Below the pieces are notes generated by a model. It searched no databases and had not been told where the DNA came from. It saw nothing but the letters and a program-made list of their open reading frames with translations. A stretch of 64,000 bases of DNA from Tillandsia leiboldiana (Eukaryota > Streptophyta > Magnoliopsida > Poales > Bromeliaceae). Made by a program: the position numbers and the translations under genes. Numbering within the stretch: position 1 is the first letter of the stretch; each line of letters starts with the position of its first letter. Below are positions 32,401 to 44,551 of this stretch, piece after piece. The stretch is taken from assembly GCA_029204045.2 (NCBI GenBank), contig CM055060.1, forward strand, positions 51,915,378-51,979,377, written 5' to 3'.

Positions 32401-34389
32401 TGACATGGAACTTAGGTAAAGAGAATCTAAGGAGAACTAGTGTTCAACATAGAGTCAAGGAACTCTAGGATGAATATGACATGGAACTTAGGTAAAGGGG
32501 ACCTAAGGTGAACTAGTGATCAACATAGAGTCAAGGAACTCTAGGATGAGTATGACATGGAACTTAGGTAAAGGGAACCTAAGGTGATCCAGAGGAGTTT
32601 AAACTCACAGACAGGAAATTAGAGTCAGTGTAACTCTAAGCTAAAAGTGGAACAGAAAAAAATAGAGTTAAGTTAACTCTAGGATTTAGTAAGGAATCAA
32701 GAGAAGGGAAAAATGGATCAAGTGTGGAGACATGAAAGGGAAAACAGGAAATTAGAGTCGATGTAACTCTAAGTTAATAGTGGAACAGGAAAATAGAGTT
32801 AAGTTAACTCTAGGATTCAATGAGGAATCAGGAAAGTGGGATAAGATCCCAAGGTTAAAGAGTTGATCAAATATAACCCTAGAAAGTCATAGGGTGTCTG
32901 GGCAAATGGACAATAACTTTAACTTCAATTTGAGTTAAATAAATGAAGGTGAAATGTTTAAGAGTCCAGGAGACTCTCTATTTATCCTTATGGCAAGACC
33001 TAGGATAAGAGGTAATAAATGTAAAAGGTAAAGTTTAATAGCAAGCTAAAAGCGGCTAAAAGAGCATATCGAGAATGTAAAGGGCGCCTTCGAATTTGAG
33101 ACTCGTCATTGTGGAGCAGGACTCCCTGGGTTGTGACCCGTCGGACGAGGTACTTTCGAAAGGCTAAAAGTGAAAGTAAAGAGCTAAATGCTTAAAGAAA
33201 GAGATTGCCAGTGGCAAAAGGGAGCTACAAGCTCGTATAAGACAGAAAAGCAAGTGTTAAGAGCAAAGAGGCCAAGTGCTAAAGTAAAAGAGAAAGAAAA
33301 GAGAAAGAAAAGAAAAGAGAAAGAAAAGAAAAGAAAAAGATAAAATGGGCGTACCTCCGGGGGTGAACGTACAACTGTCGGAGTTGGACAGGGTCCCTCT
33401 CCCGGGCAGCGACCCGTATGACAGGTTCTAGAGTACTCTTGTCAGAGTTGGGCAGTGACCCTATCGGGCAGTGTCCCGTATGACAAGTCCCCCCGGCAGG
33501 ACGGGGTAACACTTGCGAGTGTTATCGGCAACCTTAGAAATCTTATCTGATGGTAGCAGGACTACCGGGCTGGGGCCCGTTGGATAAGAATTTCTGAGGG
33601 TTAACTTAAATTAAACCACCATAGGGTAAAGAATAAGAAGAACAGAGAGTGACCAAGGTGGCCGGGTTAGGGTAACCCAGAATACTGCGGCTTAGTGGCC
33701 GAGTTGGTGGTTAGTTGCCTAGTGTGGCTAGACAGAGTAGTGCTGGGTAGATGGTTATACACAGATAGTGTAGTGATATGTTATATTGCATAGCTGCATT
33801 TTGATATTGAGGATTTAGTTTCCTAGCACTATTATTATTGCTTCCATTGGACCAAGTGGTGTAGGACACTTTTTCTCGGTGGTTGAACCCACTGGGAACT
33901 CTGTCGTAGTTCTCACACCCCTTGGGTGACTCCCCCCCCCCCCCCCAGGTTCAGGTATGGATGCAGCGATCGCGACGGTTCAGAGGCAGACGGCGAGATA
34001 TACGACAGGGGCAAGGGCCCAGCAGCATAGAGACCTAGAGGGTCTAGCAGAGGTATCCCATTTTTATATTTCTTGAGTGAACCTTGTATGGTGAGGAATT
34101 GATGTAAAAGAATTGTAATAATTTTATTAGCAAGTTCAGAAATGTAAAGTGTAATAAATTTAAGTTATGGTTCACTCTTGTATGCTTTCATTATCGCTTA
34201 AACTGTTTGTTTATAAAATAAAAGTTCAAATTTATAGTGATTTTTAGTACTCTGATATTGAGCTTCCGCATACACTTGTTGTGTTATTATGGATGTTACC
34301 GTTCCTTTCGGGTAGGAAAAGGTCTTACCCGATTGGCGGGTCTGTTGGCGTGCCCGAACCGTACAAATTGGCGGACTCGGGGCGTGACA
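29500..34389 (+). repeat. LTR2 of element C (4890 bp)
   Basis: Copy of LTR1 offset by 7093 bp at its start. Differences I noticed are scattered single bases, a tandem duplication of about 32 bp at 30300-30360, and shorter GA and C runs. Its dyad array is at about 30538-31728, its hairpin array at about 32193-32994 and its poly-C at 33931-33946. Confidence 0.92.
30538..31728 (+). repeat. TGCAC-N8-GTGCA dyad array, LTR2 copy
   Basis: Same order of units as in LTR1 with a few single-base changes, for example CATCGATTTGCGTGC where LTR1 has CATCGATTTGCATGC. Confidence 0.92.
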
Positions 34390-35641
34390 GATTATAGTGG
34401 TATCAGAGCCTAGGAATAGTCCTAGGTGGTTAGCGAATCTTAGGGAGACCCTAGGGATTAGCACGAGAGAGTGTGTGGATTATTGAGCGAAAGTATTTGA
34501 TTGGTTATTGTTGTTCCCAAAAAGGATGTTGGGACTGATCGAGGGCGACGAGCTTTTATTCTTCGGATATTACGTTGGCGGCCGACAACGTAATGTTGGA
34601 GATGAAAATGAGTACCCTCTTATACTTTCGCATGATTGGGTCGACGAGCCATTTTGTCGGTATATAGAGTGCGCGTTGCTCAAATGGCTAAAATTTGGGC
34701 AAATCATTTCGTTGTGGTGTGCATATTAGCGATGACACCACGCAGGGATACGCGCTTGTCTCGACTCGAGCCACGAGAGGGCTCTGGGTCGAACAAGGTA
34801 CACGAGCTGCGATAGCAGGGGCCGCACTTATTGGTGGTCCAGCAGCAGATCAAGCTTCTTGCCGTCAGCGAAAATTTTCCGCCGACAGGAAGGCTGATTC
34901 CAACGCCTAAGTGTGGCGTCGATGTGACAGTCGGAGCAGATAGATAGGCTCCGGTGGCTGATAGCGCAGCAAGCTGAGGCTGCACAAACAACGTGTGAGT
35001 ATACGGCGTCGCCGCCTGTAGGGGCGACAGTAAAGGGAATGGCAGCGGCCGCCGAACTTTTGTCGGCGCAGCCAACACCTTCAGCATAGGGTGTTTTACG
35101 CTTGTGTCAGCTAGGTTGCTGGCAAAGTATGGTTAGTAGGTCCAGTGAGTGACCGACTCGCGAGGTAAATAGTGATCGCTATGTCGCGAGAGCCAAGTTG
35201 CTGTGCCCTAAGGGTTAGGGCAAGGAAGATTTACGGGCCTGGCGGCGTGAGTTCGCCCTGATGACGGTAGTAACCGTGTGGCGTGACGATTGTGGCTGAG
35301 TTGCCGCATAGTAAAGTTAGTGAGGCCCAGAGTAGGCTTCAAGATACGAGGATCTCTCGAAAGAGCGAGAGTTTTATGTTGACGGTCTGATGGATCGGTA
35401 TAATGGCAAGGATTGCCACCGCAGGGTTTGCGTGTTAATCACCAGAGTGGTGAACGGGTTATAGTGGTGCCTCAACCCAGTTGGGAGAGGTGTATAGGAG
35501 TCATACGCGTGTTTAAGCAAGTTGCTTAACGCTGGACTTTATGAGTCAGCATGGGGGCGTAGGACGCCCAACTGTTTGGGTGCTCATGGAGCACGAGTAT
35601 TGTTTAGCCAGAGAGGGCTGATTAGGTGACACATTAGCCTG
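34390..35641 (+). other. second, truncated internal region of element C
   Basis: Repeats 27283-28534 almost exactly, including a primer site at 34398-34409, then breaks at ATTAGCCTG into LTR Z. An internal region after the second LTR means the element is a tandem, most simply from unequal recombination between copies. Confidence 0.88.
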
Positions 35642-35843
35642 ACGGTCTGCCCACTAAGTCCTCGAGATACGTAAAATAACCAAAGCCGTAAGGACAGAAA
35701 TAAGGAAGCTGGAGACTCTCAACAGCTATCCTGCCTCTATCTAAATGCCCAAGATGGGAGAACCAACGAAGGGTATGCAACCACTAGCACATGAAGTGCA
35801 CAATCGACCCAATCGATAGACCAGTAATCACTGGCACCACCTG

Positions 35844-36125
35844 CTATGCCTGCTATGCCTGCCATGCCTGCCTACTATGCCTGCCTTGCCTGCCTACTAT
35901 GCTTGCCTTGCCTGCCTACTATCGAAATGCTCAAGAACTCAGCTGCGGGAATACTGACCGACTACTGACCGGTACGATCGCATCCCAAAATAGGTGACAG
36001 ACCGACTACTGACCGGTACGGTCGTACACTAAATAAATGACAGACCGGCTCCTGACCGGCACGGTCGCCCACTAAATAAATGACAGACCGGCTCCTGACC
36101 GGCACGGTCGCACACTAAATAAGTA
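35844..36125. repeat. tandem repeats in LTR Z
   Basis: Two arrays: short CTGCCTACTATGC/CTGCCTTGC units (35844-35930), then a 44-bp unit (GACCGGCTCCTGACCGGCAC..., ACTAAATAAATGACA) four times at about 35956-36125. Confidence 0.85.
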
Positions 36126-37855
36126 GGAAACTCCGGCCACTAGAGAAATCCGATAACCAATCTAGTGCAATAATAACCACCCGGTCGACCGCCCAAAGTC
36201 CGCGGTCGCCGCAATACCCTGCCACCACAATCCAACACAACCCATATCCCAAGAATCTGACTACACTATCCCAAACCCCCTGCTCGCGCCCGAGAAACAT
36301 AGACCGCCTGACTAACAAAGGAGGAGAAAGGGAAAAGCATGGTTTCTCCTAAGTCAAGTTCCAATAAGTAGTGTAGCAGTAAAAGATGGCCTAACTAGAT
36401 GACCATACAAACATGCTTTTGTCCTCAGAAACGATAAAAGTGGGTAAAACATGTAATAGCAAAGCATGCTAAAAAAGTCCCTACTATACTGTACTAATCT
36501 CACACAAGTAGGCTGATGAATAAACATGTACAAGAATCACATGATCTAGGCCATTCCTTGCTTACCTCTCGCTCGTATCGGTTGTACAACAAATATGCCG
36601 GTCATCAATCATAGAGGGGTGACATCCCCACAAGTGCACTTATATTCACCATAACATAAACACCTTATACAGTTACCACTATTAAGCTTACCCACCTGAA
36701 GCGCTTAAACGAAGGTAAACCTGAAGTCGGTGAAGTGTGTAGACGCTCACAGTCCAAAATCTGCCAAAATTACACCCTCGGTACATGTCGCGCAAGCCTT
36801 GGCTCCAAACAACTGAAAACACCCGGAATCCACAATGTCCAATTTTCTCTAGTTCCAACAGGCCCAGCAACACTTGCAAATACCCCTGAGTACAACAATA
36901 AGGTCCAACATTACACTTTTATTCCAAAAATAATCCACATATACAACATCAAAAAACAGCCCCGAAGACGTGTAGTTTTCACCTGCAGAAAGTGCCCAGA
37001 AAAATCCAATAAAAATATCACAGCAATCCTCGCGTCGATACCTTCGAAACGAGTACTTGCACGTCCAATTCCGAGCCCCGTAGGCCGAGTTACAAATTCC
37101 ACAGTGCAGGTGCGCAAAACTACACAGCAACATAACTGTAATTCCATTTACAGATAAGGGGAAGAACATATACCTTCGGGAAAAACTCAGAAAAATCCAA
37201 GAAAAATACTGTGATACTCCTTGCGTCGAGTAAATGAAAAAAGTGTATAAGCACGTCGCCATACGATGCCCTGTTGCGGAGATATCGCCGAAAGACCATG
37301 CCGTTGTCCAAATCTCCATCACAGAAATGGGGTCACAGTAAGCTCGAACAAACACCTCGAAAAACGCGAAATGAGGGAAAGCTGAAAGTACCTAGATCGT
37401 AGATCTGTCTGTCGCGGATCCAGCGGCAAAGAAATCACTCGAAAAGGTGGTCGGAGTAGGCCGGGGGAGCTCGCGCACCGAAACGCGACGAAGGGGAACC
37501 CAAATGGACGAGCGTCGCGCCGCGCCGTAAAAATGGAAACCTCGATAAGCGTGCCACCAAAAATCTCAAAACTTTGCAGATGGATGCAGCATAGCTCGAG
37601 AATCATCTTTGCTGAAGGTGCCATGGCGGTTTGAAGCTCAGAAACGCGAAAAAGAGGAGGAAGAAGAAAGCTCGGGTCTTTAAATAGGCTCCTCAAACAA
37701 ATCCATAAATGACCAACATGTCCCCAGTTTCGGGCGCGAGGAACTTTCGGGCGCGCACTGTAGCAGCCCGAAAGTTCCCCTGGGCGCGCACTGTAGCAGC
37801 CCGAATCTTCCCTGGGCCTCCACGTCGCCCGCCAAACAGGCGACAGCAATCCAGA

Positions 37856-38048
37856 CCAACCACCGCACGACACGTGGCTCGCTGCACAGCCGACACGTGG
37901 CACGCACCCAGTCAACGCGTCGCTGCCACGCCCACGTGCGCGCTGTCAGCGCCGCCTGCGCCCCCCTGCCAGGCACGCGCCCCGAGGCCACCCACACACA
38001 CTCGGTGAACAGGGTCCACTGCACCGACAAATCATAAGCCGCCACATG
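37856..38048 (-). promoter_or_regulatory. weak ERSE-like sites in LTR Z
   Basis: CCAAC-N10-CACGTG at 37856-37876 and CAAAT-N10-CACATG at 38028-38048 (plus strand), each one or two bases off CCAAT-N10-CACG. Another CACGTG at 37894 has no partner. A TATTTAAA box lies at 37686-37679 on the sense strand. Confidence 0.5.
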
Positions 38049-41000
38049 TCCAGCCCTCTGGTGCACGCCGGCCCGTGGACCGCGCACCTGCCCGCGCGCC
38101 CACGCGCCTGCCCGCGTGCCTGCCCGCGCGCTGTGCGCTGCCCGCGCCTGCCCGCCGCCGCGTCTGCGTCCATGCCGCCGCGCTCCGCCGCTGCCCGCCG
38201 CCGCCGCCGCTGCCCACCGGCGGCCGGAACAGTAACACTTGTCTCGAAAAACGTGCGCAACATCCGGGCTCCGAAAAATACAAGTGAATAGTCCATTTTC
38301 ATCGTTTTCGCGCGCTGAATCCAAATCCGAAATCCGATTTGCCAAATTCCAACTCTAGAAATTGCCGAAGGCATCCGGAAAGATGTTCTTTTGTCCAAAC
38401 TTCGCGCTGAGCCCAAATTTAATATCCATTGCGCGCAAAACCACTTCTAAGCATTCGACGGGGCCATTTGATCACCCACGTGATCCATTTAAGCCCGAAG
38501 TCCCCCACTTGTGTCCAAATTGTGCACAAACCCCGCCGACGCGCCGCATAGGCCTCCAGAAGCTGTAGATGCAACCGTGCTCCATAAAGTAGGAATTTCG
38601 GGTCTTCACAGCTCAACTGTATGATCAAGGCAACATAGCTATAATGACTGTATGCTGGAATGAAAACAAGTAGAGAGGCTCAACCATAGGATCAAGGCTA
38701 CATCAAACACAGGGGTCCAACCTACCACGGTACCCCATAGGGCCGAAATGATAAACCCGGGACCGAAGATAAACCCACATCAGGGTAAATGATCGCGGGA
38801 TACGCTGGATGGCTCACGAGCTGGTGGCTGGCTACTGGGACTTGAATCATAATCACAGGTTAGTAAAAAACTCTCACACACCCAACCCACTGACACACTA
38901 TATGCGGAAAGTTTAAACGAGGAGCATCACTGAAGTCCCGGGATTTGTCGAAATTTTCGAAAATCTGCCAGTCGACCAACTATGGTCCAATCTATGTAGA
39001 ACGATATCCAAATCTAGTGAAACTTCATGTGCTGTCCCGGAACGTTTAATTAAAGACGTTCGAGCATTAACATCTGCCTCTGTGTAATCCCGTCCACAGA
39101 CGATGTCATAAAGACCGAAAACGCCTTCGAAAGTTCGATTTCGGCTATGAAAATCACCAACGCTAAACTAAAATCACTAGGCCTACCAGGACAGCGTCAA
39201 GAACAACTAGGGACAGCTGGCAACCAAAAAAAATTGTTCATTTTCCTCGAAATAAGCGTTTAGCACGAAACCGTCGTTAAATCGACAATTTTGCTGATTT
39301 ACGGATCGTTAAGCGAATTCCGCTCAACGAAAAGCATTGGACTTCCAACGAAAGGTGCAGAGATCACGTGCACGCTGTGAACAGCAGCCTACCAGGCTAC
39401 AATTACATTTAGACCCCTAGGGTTCATTAAATTTGCAAAATTACATGCAATTTACCACTATTTAAGCTACAACTTTAAATCCAGGGGCTTTTAAACTGAA
39501 GTAAAATCATCAGTAACTGGGCCTCGATATTCTAAATATCGTGCTCACTGTTCGAGAGGAACCCGAGCCATAAAAATAGTAATTGGTCCAAGTTTATTAA
39601 ACCCTAAAGCACAAGGTTGGCCAATTATACATTACACTTATTCTCTGTGTAATCAAGAGTGAGTATCATGCTCAGAGGACCTCAGAGGTTCAGAGGCTCA
39701 CCAAAGAGGTATCGCGGGGCAGCTGGAAACATCGCCGGAGTAACATGGTTCAAAACCCAAGCTTATAGAGCTCGGTTTGGCCGAGCTTCAACCAACACAA
39801 GCTTAGGCCTCAATCTGAGGCAAGCACTGGTTAAAGAAGTATTCCAGAAGTAGAAGGGACACATCCCAACCAAGCTTGGGCAGCCTAGCACACGTAATTA
39901 GCCGAAGAAGGTGACTAAAGCTTACCTTGAGGTCAACAATGGCAAGTTGGGATTTATCCCATATATCACGCCTCGAGACCGCCAATTTGTACAGTTCGGG
40001 CACGTCAACAGACCCGCCAATCGAGTATGACCTCTCACTGCCCGAAAGGAACGGTAACATCCAAGTAATACATCAAGTGTATGTAGAAGCTCAATATCAG
40101 AGTACTAAAATCACTACTAATTTAAAAACTTTCATTCAATAAACAAATAGTTTAAGCAGAAATGAAAGCATACAAGAGTGAACCATAATACAACTTTATT
40201 ACATTTTACATCTCTTAACTTGCAACTAACTAATATTACAAATTTTTACATCCTTTCCTCACCATACAAAGTTCACTCCAGAAATATAAAATGGTACATC
40301 TTCTAGACCCTCTAGGTCTCTATGTTGCTGGGCCCTTGCCCCTGTCGTCCGTCTCGGCCGCTGTATCCGTACCTGGGAAAATGGTCACCCGAGGGTGTGA
40401 GAACTACTTAAAGTTCCCAGTGGGTTCAACCACCGAGAAAAATTGTCCTACACCACTTGGTCCAATGGAAGCAATAATAATAGGATGCTAGGAAAACTAT
40501 AAACATCAATATTAGAATGTTGATATACATATAACAGATCACTACACTACCTATGTATGCTCCTCGACTCAACACTACTCTGTCTAGCCATACCAGGCAA
40601 CTATCCATCGACTCGGCCACTATGCCGCTGTATACAGGGTTAAACTAACCCGGCCACCTTGGCCACTCTATTACCACTTTATTCTTTTTACATTCTGGTG
40701 CTTTAGTTAAAGTTAACCCTCGAAAATTCTTGTACCACGGGCCCCAGCCCGGTAGTCATGCTACCATAAGACAGGAATTTCTAAGGTTGCCGATAGCACG
40801 CGCCGGTACTACCCCGCCCCAACGAAGTAAATGTGTCCTTCGGGTCACTACCTGGGAGAGGGCACTGCCCTTTACGTCCGATCAGGTGCGCCCAAGGAGA
40901 GGGCAAACCCTTTACGTCCCGCAGAACCACATTTCACCTTCGAAGGCATGCCTGTTTTATTATCTTTTCTTTTCTTTTATTTTCTTTTCTCATGGCACAT

Positions 41001-41309
41001 AGCCCCTTTTGCACTTTTTGCATTTACCTTTGTCTTTACTCTTAAGCACTTGCTTTTCTTTTCTTTCTCATTCGAGCCTTCAGCTCACATTGTCACTGGC
41101 AATCTCTTTCACTTTTTCCTTTAGCCTTTCCAAGGTATCTCATCCAACGGGTCACTGCCCAAGGAGTCCTGCTCCCAAATTGACGAGTCTCATCACAATG
41201 CACCATTTGCATTCTCTTTCTTTTAAGCCTTTCGCTTATCTTGCTTATTAAGCCATTTTTAGCTTTCTTTTAAGCTTTATCTTCTTATTAGTTCATCCCT
41301 TACCCTAGG

Positions 41310-41830
41310 TCTTGCCACACGGGTAACTAGAGAGTCTCATGGACTCTTAAATATTTCTCTTTCATTTATTTAACTCAAATTGAAGTTAAAGTTATTGTCT
41401 ATTTGCCCAGGCACCCTATGACTTTCTAGGGTTATATTTGTTAAATTCTTTAACCTTGGGATCTCATTCCCATTTTCCTGCTTCCTCGCTGAATCCTAGA
41501 GTTACCTTAACTCTATTTTTCTGTTCCCCTTTTTAACTTAGAGTTACACAGACTCTAATTCATCATTGGTGAGTTTGAAACTCCCCTTGGGTTTCCTTTA
41601 CCTAAGTTCCATGTCATACTCATCCTAGAGTTCCTCGAGTCTATGTTGATCACTCTATCCAATGTCCTTAGGTTATCACCTAAGGCAATGCCACTCGTTC
41701 AATCCTAGGATAAACTCCTAAGTTTGATGTCACTCATTAAACACCTAAACTAGGTTTTCTCCTAGTTTTATTACCAACATGCTCTTTTCCCTTATGTCCT
41801 GCATGATTCCTAGGGTTATACCCTAACATG
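41310..41830 (-). repeat. hairpin array, X2 copy
   Basis: Same stems as in element C in the same order, several with changed loops. Stem AGAGTC/GACTCT has loop CATGA here against CAGGA in C. TAGAGTTA/TAACTCTA has AGG against AGT, TTAGAGT/ACTCTAA has CTGTGTA against CAGTGTA, and TAGGGT/ACCCTA has ATA against ACA. Two stems (near 41590-41650) have a mismatch. Confidence 0.8.
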
Positions 41831-42349
41831 GTCACAATCATGAATGGCTAATCACTTTCATGCATGCAATTATTTTCATCTCATTCATAAAATAATATTT
41901 ACTTCTACGCATGCATACTTATCATAATTCCCTAACGCCTCTAACATGCTACTATCATGCTTCTAAATCGAAAAGCAAAGGAGCAAGAGGAGAGGTCACC
42001 CAGTTTCGGCAGAATCCCCCACCTTGATGTTCTTGTTGCAAGAACTAGGGTTTGATCTATTTCCTCTTCATGAAAATCCCTAAAAATAGGTTTAGAACCA
42101 TAAGAGGTTATTTTTGTGCCATACAAACTCATAAAAACCTTAAAAGAGAAAAACCCTAATTTTATACTTACCTCTTGTTGGAGCTTTTTGCCCAAAAGAG
42201 AAGAGAAAAGGGGTGGAGCTTCTCTTGAAAGGCTTCTTTAAAGTTCCTCACGAAATCCCCAAGCTCTTTGGAGATCAAAACCCAAACCCTAGCCTCCTCT
42301 CCAACTTCTTCTTTATCTTTTCCTCCTTTCCTTCTTCTCCTTTCTTTCT

Positions 42350-42415
42350 TGGGTTCTCACGCAGGGAGAGGGAGAAGAGAGTGAGAAATGAGGAGAGAGA
42401 GGGAGAGAGGGGCTC
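42350..42415. repeat. GA-rich tract in LTR X2
   Basis: GAGAGGGAGAAGAGAG-type repeats; comparable GA tracts lie in LTR B (13110-13165) and element C (23231-23279). Confidence 0.8.
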
Positions 42416-42506
42416 TTATGCACTAGGCAGCTAATGGGGTGAAATTACCCTAATGCCCCCACTTACAAAAGAATTCATCTCAATATCCCAGTATTCTGGG
42501 CATTGA

Positions 42507-42802
42507 GTACCGGTACTCTGGCTTGAGTACCGGTACATGGCATTTTAGTTCCGGTACCAAACTTGTGTTCCGGTACTAAACCCACGAAATCTCCAACCCG
42601 AGGGCTGAAAATCACCTATTTTACATTGGATACCGATACCCAACATTTGGTACCGGTACCCAGGGACTTAGAATATTTTTGGCCAACTTTCTTACACTCG
42701 GACACACTGCGTACCGGTACTCAGCATTCAGTACCGGTACCCAATGTAATTTTCAGCACAAAAATGCATTGCGTACCGGTACTTAGAATTGAGTACCCGT
42801 AC
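42507..42802. repeat. array of ten GTACCGGTAC palindromes in five pairs
   Basis: Copies start at 42507/42527, 42548/42567, about 42630/42650, 42711/42731 and 42773/42793. Partners are 19-20 bp apart. Most are exact; variants are GTTCCGGTAC, GATACCGATAC and GTACCCGTAC. They lie about 340-630 bp from the sense start of LTR X2. Confidence 0.9.
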
Positions 42803-44403
42803 CCAGCACAAATTTCTGCATTTAGGCAGATTTTTGCATTTTGAACTTTCGGAGTCCGTTTTTAAGGCAATTTCGTACTGTATGAGCTCGATTTTGCCTA
42901 AAATTTTGCACGCACCCTGGGAAACACCTTTAAAACATGTTCCCATTGCATTTTGCCCAATTTGGCCAAAGTTCAAACCGAAACACCAAGTTTCAGCTTA
43001 CTACCTTCTCAACTCACTTTTGATCCGAAAACCATTTTCTTCGAACCAAACTTATTCCACCATATTTTAATCACATTTTAAAATATGTTGAAAGCGATTC
43101 AACCGCACTTGGCTATTTCAGCGAAGCCGGTGCACTACACCATATGGGTCGTATGCAATGGTCCTGGTTGCTTGCCCTCGATGCGGGGAAGCTTTCTAGT
43201 GCGGTGGCCGGCGGTGAGGAGCGGCGGTAGCGGCGGCGGAGCAAGTCCGGTCGAAGCAACAACAGTCCAAAACTAGGGCTGAGGCTTGTGACTTCTAGGT
43301 TGAACCATATCAAACCAAACTTCATAGAGTTGTTCCTCTGGTCCAACAGAAGTTGCTCAGCATTTTAGTTCTAACCCCGAGCCGCCGGATGCGGTGTACA
43401 GCCACGGCGGAGCAAACTAGGGTTCCAGCGGGCTTGTTGCTCCTGCCGGCAACCCGGGGCACTATAGGGCTCGGGGCTTCACAGGGAGAGTCCCCACGAC
43501 CACAGAAGATTAGTGAATGGGTCTAGGTGCAAGAATAACTGAGGATAAAGAAGTCTCACCTTGGTCGGATCCAAGGAAGAAGAAGTAGCTCCCCATGGCG
43601 ACACGCGGCCAAGGCAGGCTGCGGGGCCCCTCCTACTCGACTTCTGGAGATCGAAGAAGACTGCAGAGAGGTCTGGACATAAGCCCAAGGGCTTTGATGC
43701 AACCCTCTTCCTCTAAACCCGAGATCAAGAAGCAAGGATGACTTCCTTTGCTTTTCCGGCAATGGGGAACAGCGGCCGGTGGCGCTGGGGCTCGGGGAAG
43801 ATAGAAGAGGAAGAAGGGGTCGTGGGGGCTGGGCTGCGATTACAACAACTGGCGGCTAGGGTTGCAAAGAGCAGCCCTAAGTTGCTTAATATGCATTTTG
43901 CAACAAAATGCTAATAAGTCCACATATAGCCCAAAATAACACTTGGGTCATTCACAGTAGTTGACAAATGCAGAGAAGTCCCTTACCTATCAATGGCATG
44001 CATTTCGGTGCATAAAATATTAGACTTTTTGCGAAAATATGCAATTTTTACTTTTTCTACACTTTTCGAGACAACCAGGTCATCAAACGAAAAAACGGGC
44101 ACCACAACGACGTCCGGCTCGACGAAACCTATTGAGTAGTGATTTTGGTTCACTGAATTCGAGCTTCGATAATTCTAAAATCCATCTTATACAGTTAAAT
44201 TCACTGTTTCGCACGCTTTATAATGACTTAGATTCATCGAACATAAATTTTGACTGCGCCATTGCGCTCAAAATATCGAAACTGTTCAAATCGACTACCT
44301 GAATCGTCAGATTCGGACTCCGTTAGGCCCCGTTGGCCGATTTCGATCGAAAAACCAAAGTTTTCAATGATTTACTTATTCACTTAAGTCAATATACTAT
44401 TCA

Positions 44404-44404
<1 letters not shown>

Positions 44405-44439
<35 letters not shown>
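44405..44439. repeat. (TA)n microsatellite
   Basis: TA run at the right end of Y1; the matching place in Y2 has (CA)n then (TA)n (51437-51547). 44440-44546 next to it is short AT-rich DNA with no feature. Confidence 0.9.
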
Positions 44440-44443
<4 letters not shown>

Positions 44444-44551
44444 TAAAGAGTAATGAAAGTAATTTTTTGTTTGGCAAGATTCTTAGGTATTCCTTTGAAT
44501 AAACAAAATAATATTTGGTAATTTATTTGGAATAAGAAAAGAATAGTAAAC

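Larger units (their letters stand above)
22407..35641 (+). mobile_element. element C: tandem LTR-internal-LTR-internal retrotransposon without gag-pol
   Basis: LTR1 22407-27282, internal 27283-29499, LTR2 29500-34389, partial internal 34390-35641. The two LTRs are nearly identical over 4.9 kb. Each is followed by its own TGGTATCAGAGC primer site (27291, 34398). A polypurine tract precedes LTR2. No reverse transcriptase, integrase or gag domain is visible, so it is a LARD-type non-autonomous element. The second internal copy is cut inside and no third LTR remains. It lies within LTR Z. Confidence 0.9.
22348..38610 (-). mobile_element. Z: Tekay-type solo LTR, interrupted by element C
   Basis: Left piece 22348-22406 (TGTTACGCCCCGG...) and right piece from about 35642 to 38610 (ends GTCTTCACA). 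GCTCA flanks it at 22343-22347 and 38611-38615, a perfect 5-bp target duplication, while the surrounding Y1 sequence joins cleanly. Compared with the related LTR end at 63350-63902, several hundred bases of Z are missing beside element C. A deletion therefore removed them together with the C right end. Confidence 0.85.
39964..43139 (-). mobile_element. X2: solo LTR, X family (3176 bp)
   Basis: Left end TATCACGCC, right end GGTGCACTACA (sense start TGTAGTGC). CCATA flanks it at 39959-39963 and 43140-43144, a perfect target duplication, and the Y1 sequence continues on both sides. It shares its 3' block, the hairpin array (41310-41830) and the 41940-42020 block with element C. Its U3 differs and carries a GTACCGGTAC array. 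Confidence 0.88.
20993..44440 (-). mobile_element. Y1: minus-strand LTR (about 4.0 kb), split by two nested insertions
   Basis: Pieces 20993-22347, 38616-39963 and 43145 to about 44440 align in order with the second copy Y2 (47610-51600). Starts TGTCACGTCC. Its right end is blurred by a TA repeat, so no target duplication could be confirmed. No coding region belongs to it, so it is a solo LTR or an LTR end. Confidence 0.75.

Noticed and set aside
36849..37355. 168-codon minus-strand frame in LTR Z
   Set aside because: Lies in the transcribed region of a solo LTR; no domain and no parallel frame in LTRs A, F or I.
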